Positions 52,649-60,529 of a stretch of 64,000 nt of DNA are shown piece after piece. The stretch covers positions 992,001 through 1,056,000 of the forward strand of contig NZ_BMIQ01000001.1 of NCBI RefSeq assembly GCF_014642635.1, read 5' to 3'. Below the pieces are notes generated by a model. The model saw nothing but the letters and a program-made list of their open reading frames with translations. It had not been told where the DNA came from and ran no database searches. Made by a program: the position numbers and the translations under genes. Source of the stretch: Aureimonas endophytica (GTDB lineage Bacteria; Pseudomonadota; Alphaproteobacteria; Rhizobiales; Rhizobiaceae). Position 1 is the stretch's first letter. Each line of letters begins with the position of its first letter.

Positions 52649-52903
52649 TCACATTAGCGCGAGATATCTGCTCACCCGCTCGTTTTCGCGTTGTCCATTC
52701 CTTAGCAGTTCCAGAGCCGCCAGATCGCCATGCTGCAGCATGAGAAGCGCCAGGAACGAGACCTCGATCGGCGAACGCGGCGCCATTTGCCGGCCAATAC
52801 CGTGACGCTTGTGTAGGCGGCGGATGGTGTCGACCGAGAGGCCCGACCGACGCGCGGCTTCCTTTAACGGGACGGCCTCTTCGCGTGTCATCAGGAACGG
52901 CAT
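52649..52903 (-). CDS. Helix-turn-helix protein (AlpA/excisionase-like)
   Basis: This 84-residue protein contains an HTH of the MerR/excisionase type: VPLKEAARRSGLSVDTIRRL followed by HKRHGIGRQ. The C-terminal half (IEVSFLALLMLQHGDLAALE) is helical. It is the last gene of the leftward operon, 8 bases after the preceding stop. It may regulate late genes or act in excision; this is inference. Confidence 0.75.
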   Translation of the reverse strand: MPFLMTREEAVPLKEAARRSGLSVDTIRRLHKRHGIGRQMAPRSPIEVSFLALLMLQHGDLAALELLRNGQRENERVSRYLALM

Positions 52904-52911
52904 GTGATCAG

Positions 52912-53538
52912 TCAAAGCCGGCCCCGGACGAATATCCGCTCCCCGCCCCGATCCACGACCCATCCTTTCTTCTTCGCCATCAGGAGCCGATACGCCTCGG
53001 CCGAGCCAACGGGCTGCGCGGCGATCAGTGCATCGAGATGGCGATCGTATTCCGCATATCCGACCTCGATCGCGGGCGCTGTGAGCGTGATGCCAGGACC
53101 AGGCTCAGGCCTCCAGCCGGCCGGCCGCAACTGGAAGCGGTCCGGCGATCTCCTCTGTTCGAGGTCACCGCCCCCAAAGCCCGTTGCGGCTGGGGTTTGA
53201 GGCTGATTTTCTGCCGTTTGCGCACCGGCCCTATACGCTTCCGGCGCCGGCTCGCCGTGGATCGCTACACGCTTCTCGCGCTCGAAGCGGTCATCGAGAA
53301 ACGCCGCACGTTGCGGCGTTTTCTCCTCAGCGAATTTAGCCGCAGCGTCTTGCGGCACCTCAATTCGGCGGTCCGCAGTGCGGGCCTCCGCGCGCTCAAG
53401 CTGATCCTGGTCGAGTGGGGCGAACTCTCGCCATGCATCCATGTCGTCGGCCGGCGCAGGCGCCGCGCCGGTAGCAGCCTCAGGCAAGACAGCCGGCGCC
53501 GGAAAGCGACGGCGGATGGAGCCGAAATGGTCACGCAT
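52912..53538 (-). CDS. Hypothetical protein downstream of the primase-helicase
   Basis: This 208-residue protein is mostly low-complexity and charged in its first 130 residues (Ala/Pro/Glu/Arg-rich). A more ordered C-terminus follows: GYAEYDRHLDALIAAQPVGS and EAYRLLMAKKKGWVVDRGGE. It overlaps the primase-helicase gene by 8 bases and is part of the same operon. Not recognised. Confidence 0.6.
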   Translation of the reverse strand: MRDHFGSIRRRFPAPAVLPEAATGAAPAPADDMDAWREFAPLDQDQLERAEARTADRRIEVPQDAAAKFAEEKTPQRAAFLDDRFEREKRVAIHGEPAPEAYRAGAQTAENQPQTPAATGFGGGDLEQRRSPDRFQLRPAGWRPEPGPGITLTAPAIEVGYAEYDRHLDALIAAQPVGSAEAYRLLMAKKKGWVVDRGGERIFVRGRL

Positions 53539-56197
53539 CGGCGCCCTCCATGAGGGTTGAGGTCAGGACATGAAGGCGGATCTGGCCTTTTGGGAACCCC
53601 GGCACCCTGCGGGGAATGGTGAACTTCCCTCCCCGATCGCGCTGGATCATGCCTCGATCGGCCAGGGCGCGGAGAACCGCAGCGCTGTCCAAGCCGGCGC
53701 AGATCTCAGATTTCCAGGCCTCCGGCAGGACGAGATATTCCGTCGAGCCATCCTCAATTCGATTGCGGAACCCCACGCGATTGATCGTGCGCTGTTCCAC
53801 CGGCCAGCCGTCTCGATCCTTCGGAACGAGATCGCCCATCGGTTCGAAGCGGGACGTGCCGTGAAGCTCAATGAAGCGACGCACCGCCGCAACGGCTTGG
53901 CGATCCTCCGCCGGCTCAACCCCACCACGGAGGCCGAGCCAATCCTTGAAGCACCGAGCCGCGCCGGCTTCCGCTTCGCCCTCAGGCCACGGCAAAATAC
54001 CGAGCTTCGCCGCGAGCTCGCCGCCGGCAGCTACCAGAGCGAAACGGCCGGCCACCCGCTTCACCTGGCCGTCCGCCTTCGCCGGGCAGTGGGTGTCCAC
54101 GAACTCAGTGCAGAAGCCCTTCACGAGTGGAGCGAGGTTGTCGAAATCCTCAGTGATGGCCGATAGGAATTCGCGCGACGGGATGCCGTAATTCTCGCCG
54201 GTCGCCCGCTTCAAATGCTCGGCGAATGCGGTGGCTGACGGGAAACCGTGGATGTTCTCGAAGAGGCCCAACCCCGCTCCGGCATCTGCGGCAATGTCCA
54301 CGACGCGGACTTCCTGCCCGGCCGCCGCTCGCCGGCCGCGCCCATCTTCCGTCATCTTGTCGGAAAGCCCGATCTCGCCCGTCGAGAGAAAGATCAGCCG
54401 CCATTCGGCTGACGCACGAGCTTCGCCGGACCTGCCGGCGCGGGTCTTCCCTTGGCCATTCGCCAGCATGTAGGCGACCTGCCCCGCCTCCGACGCGCTC
54501 ACCTGCCCCATCTCGTCCAAGCAGAGAAGCGCGTCCGAATGTGTCGCCGCCGTTCCTTCCAGGCCATTCGCGGTGCCGCGCCACGTCTTCAGGAAGCCAT
54601 GGAGGCCGCCACCGCCCCATACCGAACCGGCAGCGATGAGGGTCGTGCTCTTGCCCGTCGAAGACGCTCCACGGAAATGGAAACCACCGCCCTCGGCGCT
54701 CACCGGATACAGCAGCGGTCCAGCGAAGGCGGCGGAGAGCGCGAGAACCAGCCGGCTGTTGCCGATCGCCAATCGGGCGACGTTCTCCTGCCAGCCGGCA
54801 AGAGTGCCACGCTGCCGAAAAGCATGGGTGAAGGACGACGCCTCGGGCCGCTGGACAATGACGCGCTCGCGGTTCTCGCCGAACGTGCCATCCATCGTGA
54901 CATAGGCGCGATCGTGCCAGCCCGTGCGCGAGACGCACTGCGCCCGGTCGGCCGGCCGCGACATGCTGATATACTCGTGCAGAGCTTCGCGGGCGAAGCG
55001 GCCCGGCGCCATGATCAGCCCTGCGGACAGGCATCGTTCGCGATAGGGGTTCCCGTCTCCCGCCAACATAGACATGGGCATGGCGACGAGCTTCGTGCGT
55101 TTGTCGCGGTCCACGATCTCCAGGAGGCGCCCCCACTCTTCGCCATCGAGGTTGCGGGTGTCGGCGACGATCCGCAGCGGCGAGAACACCCACCGCCATT
55201 CGACGGTCGTGATGCCGCTTTCCTTGTCCGTCCGCTCGATCCGCTTCTCGATACCAGCTTCCGTCTCGCGGAACGGCCAGGACCTGTCCTCGCCATCCTC
55301 CTCCAGGACGTGCAAGCCTTGGGCGCGCGCCTCCGTCTTCGCGCGGCCCTGCGCATCAAGATATGGCATCAGGAAGTCGGGGCCGACGCGCGCCTCTTCC
55401 ACTCGCTGCGGCGTCCATCCCTCCTCGATCGCGTCGGCGAGATCCCACCCATCTGGCAGCGGGTCCGGTCGCGTGTGCTTGTCGTCGCCAGACCACACCC
55501 ATGCGCCAAGACGGTTCGAGTGCAGGTGAAGGACTTCCGCTGCCCCAGCCTTCACCGCGAGCTCGTATACGGCGTCGGTGAAGTCGCGGCCCGGATGGAG
55601 CGGCTTGCCCTTCTTGTCCTTTCGGCCCGGCTCGTCATGATCGCCGGCCAGCACGACGACGCGGCCGGCGAGCGCGGACCATTCGGCGAGCTGCGGGCTC
55701 TTCGCGCCGTGCGGTGGCGTCGTCGCCACCATGTCAGGAAACAAGGCCGCGCCGGCATCTCGCGTCTTCTCGCCTTCGCAGACGAGAACCATGGCGTCGG
55801 GCCGGCCAGCGATCTCCGACAGGCCGAACAGAGGGCGGGGAGCCGGGAAGCCCTTCGCCCGCCAGTCACGCTTGCCGTTCCCGAGATCGCAGAACGTCAC
55901 CGGCAGGAAGTGCTTTGCGCGCTCCCCGGCTTCGTCCTTGAAATCCCATCGGCAGACATAGCCGACAAGGTTGCCGGCGGCGTCATGGTACGGCCAGGAA
56001 CGCGTTGGAGAGCCGCTTGCCTTCCCATCCTTGCGGGGAAGCTTGAACTGCATCGGCGGGGCGTCGGCGGGCACCGGGACGATGGGCGTCCGGTCAGCCG
56101 GCGCCGTGCCCCTGCCGTTTCCATCGTCGCCGCCGGCCGCCGCGACCTCCTCGTCCGTCAGCGGAGCGAACATCGACTGCGATTGATCCTCCATCAT
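53531..56197 (-). CDS. TOPRIM-DUF927 primase-helicase-like replication protein
   Basis: This 888-residue protein combines an N-terminal TOPRIM-like region with a DUF927 ATPase. The TOPRIM acidic residues are in LVCEGEKTRDAG and VVVLAGDHDEPGR (DxD). The DUF927 domain has a Walker A motif (GASSTGKSTTLIAAG, about residue 510), LLCLDEMGQ as Walker B, and AARLIFLSTGEIGL-like arginine-finger region. Such proteins replicate or mobilise integrative elements and phages. The ATG overlaps the upstream stop by 4 bases. Its zinc-finger-like partner domain appears to be encoded separately at 56475. Key replication gene of the element. Confidence 0.88.
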   Translation of the reverse strand: MMEDQSQSMFAPLTDEEVAAAGGDDGNGRGTAPADRTPIVPVPADAPPMQFKLPRKDGKASGSPTRSWPYHDAAGNLVGYVCRWDFKDEAGERAKHFLPVTFCDLGNGKRDWRAKGFPAPRPLFGLSEIAGRPDAMVLVCEGEKTRDAGAALFPDMVATTPPHGAKSPQLAEWSALAGRVVVLAGDHDEPGRKDKKGKPLHPGRDFTDAVYELAVKAGAAEVLHLHSNRLGAWVWSGDDKHTRPDPLPDGWDLADAIEEGWTPQRVEEARVGPDFLMPYLDAQGRAKTEARAQGLHVLEEDGEDRSWPFRETEAGIEKRIERTDKESGITTVEWRWVFSPLRIVADTRNLDGEEWGRLLEIVDRDKRTKLVAMPMSMLAGDGNPYRERCLSAGLIMAPGRFAREALHEYISMSRPADRAQCVSRTGWHDRAYVTMDGTFGENRERVIVQRPEASSFTHAFRQRGTLAGWQENVARLAIGNSRLVLALSAAFAGPLLYPVSAEGGGFHFRGASSTGKSTTLIAAGSVWGGGGLHGFLKTWRGTANGLEGTAATHSDALLCLDEMGQVSASEAGQVAYMLANGQGKTRAGRSGEARASAEWRLIFLSTGEIGLSDKMTEDGRGRRAAAGQEVRVVDIAADAGAGLGLFENIHGFPSATAFAEHLKRATGENYGIPSREFLSAITEDFDNLAPLVKGFCTEFVDTHCPAKADGQVKRVAGRFALVAAGGELAAKLGILPWPEGEAEAGAARCFKDWLGLRGGVEPAEDRQAVAAVRRFIELHGTSRFEPMGDLVPKDRDGWPVEQRTINRVGFRNRIEDGSTEYLVLPEAWKSEICAGLDSAAVLRALADRGMIQRDRGGKFTIPRRVPGFPKGQIRLHVLTSTLMEGADA

Positions 56198-56478
56198 TTT
56201 GCCCCCCGCGTCGCAACTTCCACGGCAAGGTTCTCGTGATGATGGGCAAGGCTCCCGACAGCCCAGGCGAGGCCTTTGACGGCTTCGGCCAGTTGCCAGA
56301 GAGGGTTCGTCTCCAAGATCACGTCACATTCGGCGGCAACCCGCTCGGCCGCCTCTTCCGCGCTCTTCTGGACGCGATCGATCACGTCCAGGACGTCGGC
56401 GATCTCCTGCTCGATCTCGGCGAGCGAGCCTATCGGGACGGGCTTGTCGAAGCGGCTATTCCGGCGAACCATCGTCAT
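56194..56478 (-). CDS. Small coiled-coil protein
   Basis: This 94-residue acidic protein has a long heptad region (SLAEIEQEIADVLDVIDRVQ then EEAAERVAAECDVILE). It is coupled on both sides by 4-base overlaps with the primase N-terminal-like gene and the primase-helicase gene. It may bridge those two proteins; no family recognised. Confidence 0.65.
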   Translation of the reverse strand: MTMVRRNSRFDKPVPIGSLAEIEQEIADVLDVIDRVQKSAEEAAERVAAECDVILETNPLWQLAEAVKGLAWAVGSLAHHHENLAVEVATRGAK

Positions 56479-56771
56479 GTCCGCACTCCCAGCATGTCGG
56501 CGAGGCTGCGAGCGGCTTCACCCTGCGACGTGCCGGCGAGGTATGCCGCGAGGCTCACCACATCGCCGCCCTTGTCGCCCGTCGCGAAGGCGGCCCACTT
56601 GCCCGAATTGAGGTTGATGCAGAAGGACCCCGGCCGGCGATCGGCACGGCGCGGGTTTCGCGCGACGTATTCGTGACCTTCACGCCGGCCGTCAGGAAGC
56701 CAGCGAGCGAGAAGGGATGGAAGCGCCGTCAGGGCGGCCCGATTGATGCCATCGAAGTCGAGCCGGCTCAT
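56475..56771 (-). CDS. Primase N-terminal-like protein (CHC2-fold remnant)
   Basis: This 98-residue protein resembles the N-terminal domain of phage and plasmid primases: a short helix (LPSLLARWLPDGRREGHEYV), then NPRRADRRPGSFCINLNSGK, WAAFATGDKGGDVVSLAAYL. The pattern (G.W.DFATG..GGDLI.L) is typical. The zinc-binding Cys/His set of CHC2 is not complete. It probably works with the TOPRIM-DUF927 protein encoded two genes downstream. Coupled by 4-base overlaps. Confidence 0.78.
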   Translation of the reverse strand: MSRLDFDGINRAALTALPSLLARWLPDGRREGHEYVARNPRRADRRPGSFCINLNSGKWAAFATGDKGGDVVSLAAYLAGTSQGEAARSLADMLGVRT

Positions 56772-56989
56772 GCGCAGCCCTCCTGCGAGACCCCCGCTGG
56801 CGCTTGATCGGGACCCGCGAGGATGACCACGGTGCCGTAGTCTTCAGCCGCCGCACGCGCCACGCGGCGCGCGGCCGGCCGATCGGGATAGACCCTGCTG
56901 CCATCGAGGCTGTCACCCCGCCAGATCTCGACATTCCACCGGGAGCGCTTGCCCTGACGGATCTCGCGAAGTCGTATGAGCGCGCGCAT
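56768..56989 (-). CDS. Small hypothetical protein
   Basis: This 73-residue basic protein (MRALIRLREIRQGKRSRWNV; VYPDRPAARRVARAAAEDYG; TVVILAG) looks like a small beta-alpha domain. Its ATG overlaps the stop of the RuvC-like gene (TGATG) and its stop overlaps the next gene (ATGA). Not recognised, but its place in the coupled operon supports it being real. Confidence 0.65.
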   Translation of the reverse strand: MRALIRLREIRQGKRSRWNVEIWRGDSLDGSRVYPDRPAARRVARAAAEDYGTVVILAGPDQAPAGVSQEGCA

Positions 56990-57471
56990 CAAAACGGCCC
57001 TCCCGCTGCGGCGATCGTCTCGGCGGCGTACCGGGCCAGAAGTGCAGCTTCCGCCCTGCCGTGATCTTTCTTGCGCTCGAAATGCGGGCTCTGCGGCCAG
57101 AGGCGTACCGCCAGCGCACGAGCCTCTTCCTTGTCGGCAGACAGTCGGAAATGGCGCTTCCACTTCCCAGGTGTCACCAGATGGCAGGGGATGCCCATGG
57201 CGGAGATCACGCCGCGCGCCACGCCGTAGCTCGTGCCGAAGCGGAACATCGAACTGACGCCCTGCCCAGGACGGGCGGCGACTTGCTCCACGATGCCGAG
57301 CGTCGGGCTCATCTGGCCGATGATGCGGGCGAGCGCGGCGGCATCTACCTCCGAGCCGGCCAGCGGCATGTCATAAACTGAAATCAAGCCGAGGCGGTTC
57401 GAGATGAGGATCGCGACGGCTCCGCTCAGGCCCGGATCGATGGCGACGATGCAGGTTTCGGGCGCGCTCAT
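56989..57471 (-). CDS. RuvC-like Holliday junction resolvase
   Basis: This 160-residue protein has the RNase H-like fold of RuvC. The first catalytic Asp is in IVAIDPGLSGAVAIL, the Glu in GIVEQVAARPGQG, and the C-terminal acidic pair is in KKDHGRAEAALLA. The TPGKWKRHFRLSADKEEARA segment is typical of phage RuvC-type resolvases. It would resolve branched DNA during replication or packaging. Overlaps both neighbours by 1-4 bases. Confidence 0.88.
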   Translation of the reverse strand: MSAPETCIVAIDPGLSGAVAILISNRLGLISVYDMPLAGSEVDAAALARIIGQMSPTLGIVEQVAARPGQGVSSMFRFGTSYGVARGVISAMGIPCHLVTPGKWKRHFRLSADKEEARALAVRLWPQSPHFERKKDHGRAEAALLARYAAETIAAAGGPF

Positions 57472-57689
57472 TCCGCTCCCCCTTTCGAATGCTGGAGCCG
57501 GATCGCGATGCAGGCTTCCAAGGCGCTCAAGCCGAAGCGCTGGCGCAGCGCGGGGATGACAGGGCTTGGGCGCAGGGGCTGCCGGCGGAGCCAGTCAACG
57601 GCCTCCAGTACGGCCGGGGAATACCCTGCAACGGGCACAGTAGAAGACAGGGAGCCTGCATCATGCAGGCGCTCATGGGGGCGGCTCAT
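57468..57689 (-). CDS. Small hypothetical protein, possible HTH
   Basis: This 73-residue protein has a C-terminal segment VIPALRQRFGLSALEACIAI that has the outline of a helix-turn-helix (RFGLS-turn). The first 25 residues look unstructured. It overlaps the RuvC gene by 4 bases (ATGA) and is itself coupled to the gene upstream. Not recognised. Confidence 0.62.
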   Translation of the reverse strand: MSRPHERLHDAGSLSSTVPVAGYSPAVLEAVDWLRRQPLRPSPVIPALRQRFGLSALEACIAIRLQHSKGGAE

Positions 57690-57883
57690 CGCAGCTTCCC
57701 CTGCGCGAAAGCCAGCTCGGCGACAGCGCGAGCAAGGGCATCGCTCATGGCGAAGCGGGCGGCAATGACGGCAGCTTGTCGCGAAAGAAGCGGTGCGGTA
57801 TCTTCCTCGATGTTCCGGCAAAGAACGATCTTGGAAGCCCGCTTGCGCTGCCCGGCGCGGCGGGTTTCTTTCATGTGAGCCAT
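57686..57883 (-). CDS. Small hypothetical protein
   Basis: This 65-residue protein begins MAHMKETRRAGQRKRASKIV and ends AMSDALARAVAELAFAQGKL. Basic start, helical end. Supported mainly by the 4-base overlap with the next gene and consistent operon position. Function unknown. Confidence 0.58.
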   Translation of the reverse strand: MAHMKETRRAGQRKRASKIVLCRNIEEDTAPLLSRQAAVIAARFAMSDALARAVAELAFAQGKLR

Positions 57884-57888
57884 GGTTC

Positions 57889-58080
57889 TTACGCGGCCTC
57901 CGGCAGTGCGTTGAGCCACGCAACCGCATCGGACATGACGACGACGCTCTTGCGTCCAATCTTCCGAAGCTTGATCCTTCCAGCATTGCGCTCGCGGTAA
58001 AACTTGGCGCGCGAGATGGACGCCCAAGCGCAGAACTCGTCTACGCTCATGGCCCCGCGCTCCGGTGCGGTGTTCGACAT
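57889..58080 (-). CDS. HTH_17/excisionase-family protein
   Basis: This 63-residue protein has an AlpA/Xis-type winged helix: MSVDEFCAWASISRAKFYRE, RNAGRIKLRKIGRKSVVVMS, DAVAWLNALP. The SVDEFCA...SRAKFY..R..G.I...KIGRKS pattern is diagnostic of excisionase-like HTH_17 proteins. It may regulate transcription or direct excision of the element. No integrase is encoded nearby. Confidence 0.85.
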   Translation of the reverse strand: MSNTAPERGAMSVDEFCAWASISRAKFYRERNAGRIKLRKIGRKSVVVMSDAVAWLNALPEAA

Positions 58081-58163
58081 ATTCGCTCTCCATCGCCCGC
58101 CGTCTTTCGGCGTTGCGTTGGAAGATGCGCTCGGCTGTTCAGGCCGTCACAGTGACAGCCGGT

Positions 58164-58916
58164 TCAGTTTTCGCGGCCTTTGTCACCTGAACGTCGCCTG
58201 GCTCGCATCCACGCTTGCTTGACCGCGCTGGCGGTGATCGGGTGGCCCGCTGATTGGCGCACCGCCTGAACGAACGCCACGAATGGCCCTTCGGGCTCTC
58301 CATCTTCGCTCGTCATGATCTTCGGCTCGCCGAAAAACTCACGAAAAGCGTCCCCAAGCGCAATGATGAAGCTCCCGCCTGCCGTGCCGGGGTCGTCGCG
58401 GTTGCGGCCATTCTCAGATGGAAGGAGGTTCAAAGGCGCCATATCATGAAGGCCGGCATCGCAGAGCCGCCGCCTTTCCTTTTCGACAGCCTCCGGCAGC
58501 GCTCGGATAGCGTCGACGGCGTCATAGGCGGAAACGCCTGCGCCAAGTCTCGGAAAATGCCTGCTCAACGCCGATCTGGCTTCGCCATCGTTCTTCATCA
58601 GCAAGCCGGCGAGCTTTTCAGCAAGCTCCCCGATCTCGGCGAGGCGATCATACTTGGCCTTCGCACGACGATCGTCCCACCAATCAGAGTGAGCATCGCG
58701 GAACGTGAACGCCCAAGAACAGGCTTGGTAGAGGGCGATGCGGCGCTCTCTGGCAATGCCATACCGATCGCCTAGAAAGTCGGGGGCATACACCGGGTAG
58801 AAGTCCACCGGAACGTTGCCGCCAGCATCCCGCACGATGTCGAGTATGCGCCCCATTTCAAAGAAGTCGTACCGAAAGCCTGCCGCCTCCGGTTCGCTAT
58901 CGCGCTGATCTTCCAT
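58164..58916 (-). CDS. Hypothetical protein
   Basis: This 250-residue protein is acidic and mostly helical, with Trp-rich segment YQACSWAFTFRDAHSDWWDD and C-terminal helix FVAFVQAVRQSAGHPITASA then VKQAWMRARRRSG. The C-terminal part resembles the end of phage helix-bundle proteins of unknown role. No signal or membrane segment. Start at ATG 58916 abuts the stop of the weak upstream frame. Confidence 0.68.
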   Translation of the reverse strand: MEDQRDSEPEAAGFRYDFFEMGRILDIVRDAGGNVPVDFYPVYAPDFLGDRYGIARERRIALYQACSWAFTFRDAHSDWWDDRRAKAKYDRLAEIGELAEKLAGLLMKNDGEARSALSRHFPRLGAGVSAYDAVDAIRALPEAVEKERRRLCDAGLHDMAPLNLLPSENGRNRDDPGTAGGSFIIALGDAFREFFGEPKIMTSEDGEPEGPFVAFVQAVRQSAGHPITASAVKQAWMRARRRSGDKGREN

Positions 58917-59216
58917 TTATCTTACCGTCGCCCGTCGAGAGGTGACGCGGGGCAAGCATCCTGACGGTGAAAGGATGCGACGGCTGGCCGGCCGGCCCCG
59001 CGCCTCAGGAAGGTAGGTTCGAAAACCTACCGTAGTCGAGATGGCCGAGGCCGATTGTTCAATTGAACCTGCCAGGTAAGCGGCGGCGGACGGGGCTGGC
59101 CGCCGTTGCGTCTCATTTAAGAGGCTGCACAGCTTTCGTGTAATGGCTTCTGTGCCCCTAGCATCAATGTCTTTGACCAGGACAGGCAGAGCAGAGCGAA
59201 TTCCGGGGAGCCTCAT
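58917..59216 (-). CDS. Possible small protein (weak)
   Basis: This 99-residue frame starts at ATG 59216 with GGGGA upstream and ends exactly where the next gene begins (TAA directly followed by ATG). That adjacency is the main reason to keep it. The protein (MRLPGIRSALPVLVKDIDAR at the start; Arg/Ser-rich end) shows no domain. A 20-base palindrome lies inside it at 59012, so the region may instead be a regulatory gap. Confidence 0.35.
   Translation of the reverse strand: MRLPGIRSALPVLVKDIDARGTEAITRKLCSLLNETQRRPAPSAAAYLAGSIEQSASAISTTVGFRTYLPEARGRPASRRILSPSGCLPRVTSRRATVR
59012..59031. promoter_or_regulatory. Perfect palindrome GGTAGGTT-CGAA-AACCTACC
   Basis: An 8-bp perfect inverted repeat with a CGAA loop. 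It has no T tract in either direction, so it is more likely an operator or protein-binding site than a terminator. It lies inside a doubtful frame about 100 bases upstream of the gene ending at 58164. Confidence 0.55.
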
Positions 59217-59328
59217 GGCGTCCCCTTCCCGCTCAGCATTTGCAGTGGTCGACCTCTTCTGAACTGGCTAATATTTGCCCAGCGTCGGATGAGATCGACG
59301 TGGCATCCATTCACACATGGAGGCGCAA

Positions 59329-59631
59329 ATGGACGACTATTCGCCCTATGCCCGGCACATACGTCTGAGGGACCTATACGACATCGAAAAACTGCGGGAT
59401 GCCCAAGCCTCCCGGAACGAAAGCAGCTTCCGACAGACGACAGAGGCTCTTCATCGCAGCGAAGAGGCGCTAACCTTAGCTCGCAAGGTCCTTGCCCAAA
59501 CGAAGCACCTTGTTCGCGGTAGTGAGAAAACAGGTTCATGGCTCGCGTCTCCGCCGCCGCGTGGTGATCCGGCCGGCCTCTGGCACGATCCACATGGTGA
59601 GCCGATCCAGGGCGCCGACAGAAGCGTCTAG
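59329..59631 (+). CDS. Small coiled protein on the opposite strand of the early operon
   Basis: This 100-residue protein starts MDDYSPYARHIRLRDLYDIE with GGAGG 5 bases before the ATG. Its first 65 residues are charged and helical (TTEALHRSEEALTLARKVLA). The last third (GSEKTGSWLASPPPRGDPAG) is antisense to the 54-residue gene at 59536 and may be a read-through extension after a lost stop. It is the only rightward gene within the leftward operon. Not recognised. Confidence 0.55.
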   Translation: MDDYSPYARHIRLRDLYDIEKLRDAQASRNESSFRQTTEALHRSEEALTLARKVLAQTKHLVRGSEKTGSWLASPPPRGDPAGLWHDPHGEPIQGADRSV

Positions 59632-59700
59632 GACGAGCGCCAGCGCCATGACGTTGAGCGCCAGGATGCCGCGCAGGAGGAGTGGAACGGCGGGGATCAT
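59536..59700 (-). CDS. Very small membrane protein (54 aa)
   Basis: This 54-residue protein has one hydrophobic segment (VPLLLRGILALNVMALALVL) and a basic tail (ITTRRRRREP). The ATG overlaps the stop of the upstream gene by 4 bases (ATGA), as elsewhere in this operon, which strongly supports it. It overlaps the 3' end of the opposing gene at 59329. Could be a small membrane regulator; unknown. Confidence 0.6.
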   Translation of the reverse strand: MIPAVPLLLRGILALNVMALALVLDASVGALDRLTMWIVPEAGRITTRRRRREP

Positions 59701-59969
59701 GCCTGCCCTTCCATCGTCTCGGCATCGTCCAGCACGGCGCCGACAAGATCGTCTTCGAGGATGGTTTCGAGGACGCGGCGAAGCAGTTGTTCCAGCGTCA
59801 GGCCGCGCCGGGCGGCATGGGCGCGAGCAAGCGCCCACGCCTCGGGATGGTTCGGCAGAAGGTCGCAGAGAGCCCGGATGTCCGTCCGCGCGCTCGCGGC
59901 CAGATGCCGAGCCGGACCAGTCGCCTGCCGGCGCGGAGCCTTGGCTTCAGACAAGCGGGGGCGGCTCAT
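59697..59969 (-). CDS. Small hypothetical protein
   Basis: This 90-residue protein has a basic start (MSRPRLSEAKAPRRQATGPA) and a helical second half (HPEAWALARAHAARRGLTLE; QLLRRVLETILEDDLVGAVL). It is coupled to both neighbours by 4-base overlaps. Not recognised. Confidence 0.65.
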   Translation of the reverse strand: MSRPRLSEAKAPRRQATGPARHLAASARTDIRALCDLLPNHPEAWALARAHAARRGLTLEQLLRRVLETILEDDLVGAVLDDAETMEGQA

Positions 59970-60529
59970 GCTTGCCCTCCCCGCAGGAGGCCGGCCGCCT
60001 GATGGATGGCGAGGCGGCGATCGAAGACGGTAGCGGCGACGTTCTGTAGGAGGTTGCGGCTCCCCTCCGGCATCGCGCTCCAGTCCTCGAACATCTCCGG
60101 CATGCCTTCGGCGAGGCTGTCGGCGAAGACCTGGCGGAGGCTCGGCGGGATGTCGGAGAACATCAACACGGCCATGTCGGCGAGCTGGCGGCCGATGTCG
60201 CCGGCCGCCTCGATGTGGCGCATATACTTAGGGACAACGGCCGGCGACGCCGGCTGGGGCACGAATGAGCTGAGAAGCGCGCGGATATGGCGCTCCTCCT
60301 GGAAGTAGTCGCACAGATCGTCGTGAATGGCCTCCAGCAGATAGCCGGCCTTTGCGCTCGCGCTCGCCGGATCGGTTGCCGGCGCCGCGAACAGCTCGAA
60401 CAGGATGGCATGGGCCTCCGCATCGGCCGCCTTTTGCGCGGCGTCGTCCACCGGCTTCGCATGAAGCAGGGCATTGAACTCGGCGAAGGCAGCGCGGTGC
60501 GCGGCGATCAGGGAAAGTACGCCGGCCAT
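59966..60529 (-). CDS. Hypothetical helical protein
   Basis: This 187-residue all-helical protein starts MAGVLSLIAAHRAAFAEFNA and contains LLEAIHDDLCDYFQEERHIR and DIPPSLRQVFADSLAEGMPE. Ala-rich, soluble. The ATG at 60529 overlaps the stop of the Tat-signal gene (TGATG); the longer frame to 60637 would run into that gene. Similar proteins follow Tat-signal proteins in rhizobial mobile elements, but I cannot name the family. Confidence 0.68.
   Translation of the reverse strand: MAGVLSLIAAHRAAFAEFNALLHAKPVDDAAQKAADAEAHAILFELFAAPATDPASASAKAGYLLEAIHDDLCDYFQEERHIRALLSSFVPQPASPAVVPKYMRHIEAAGDIGRQLADMAVLMFSDIPPSLRQVFADSLAEGMPEMFEDWSAMPEGSRNLLQNVAATVFDRRLAIHQAAGLLRGGQA

Noticed and set aside
59213-59746. 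A 177-codon leftward frame across 59.2-59.7 kb
   Set aside because: It covers the 54-residue coupled gene and the opposite-strand gene in a wrong frame; composition is shadow-like.
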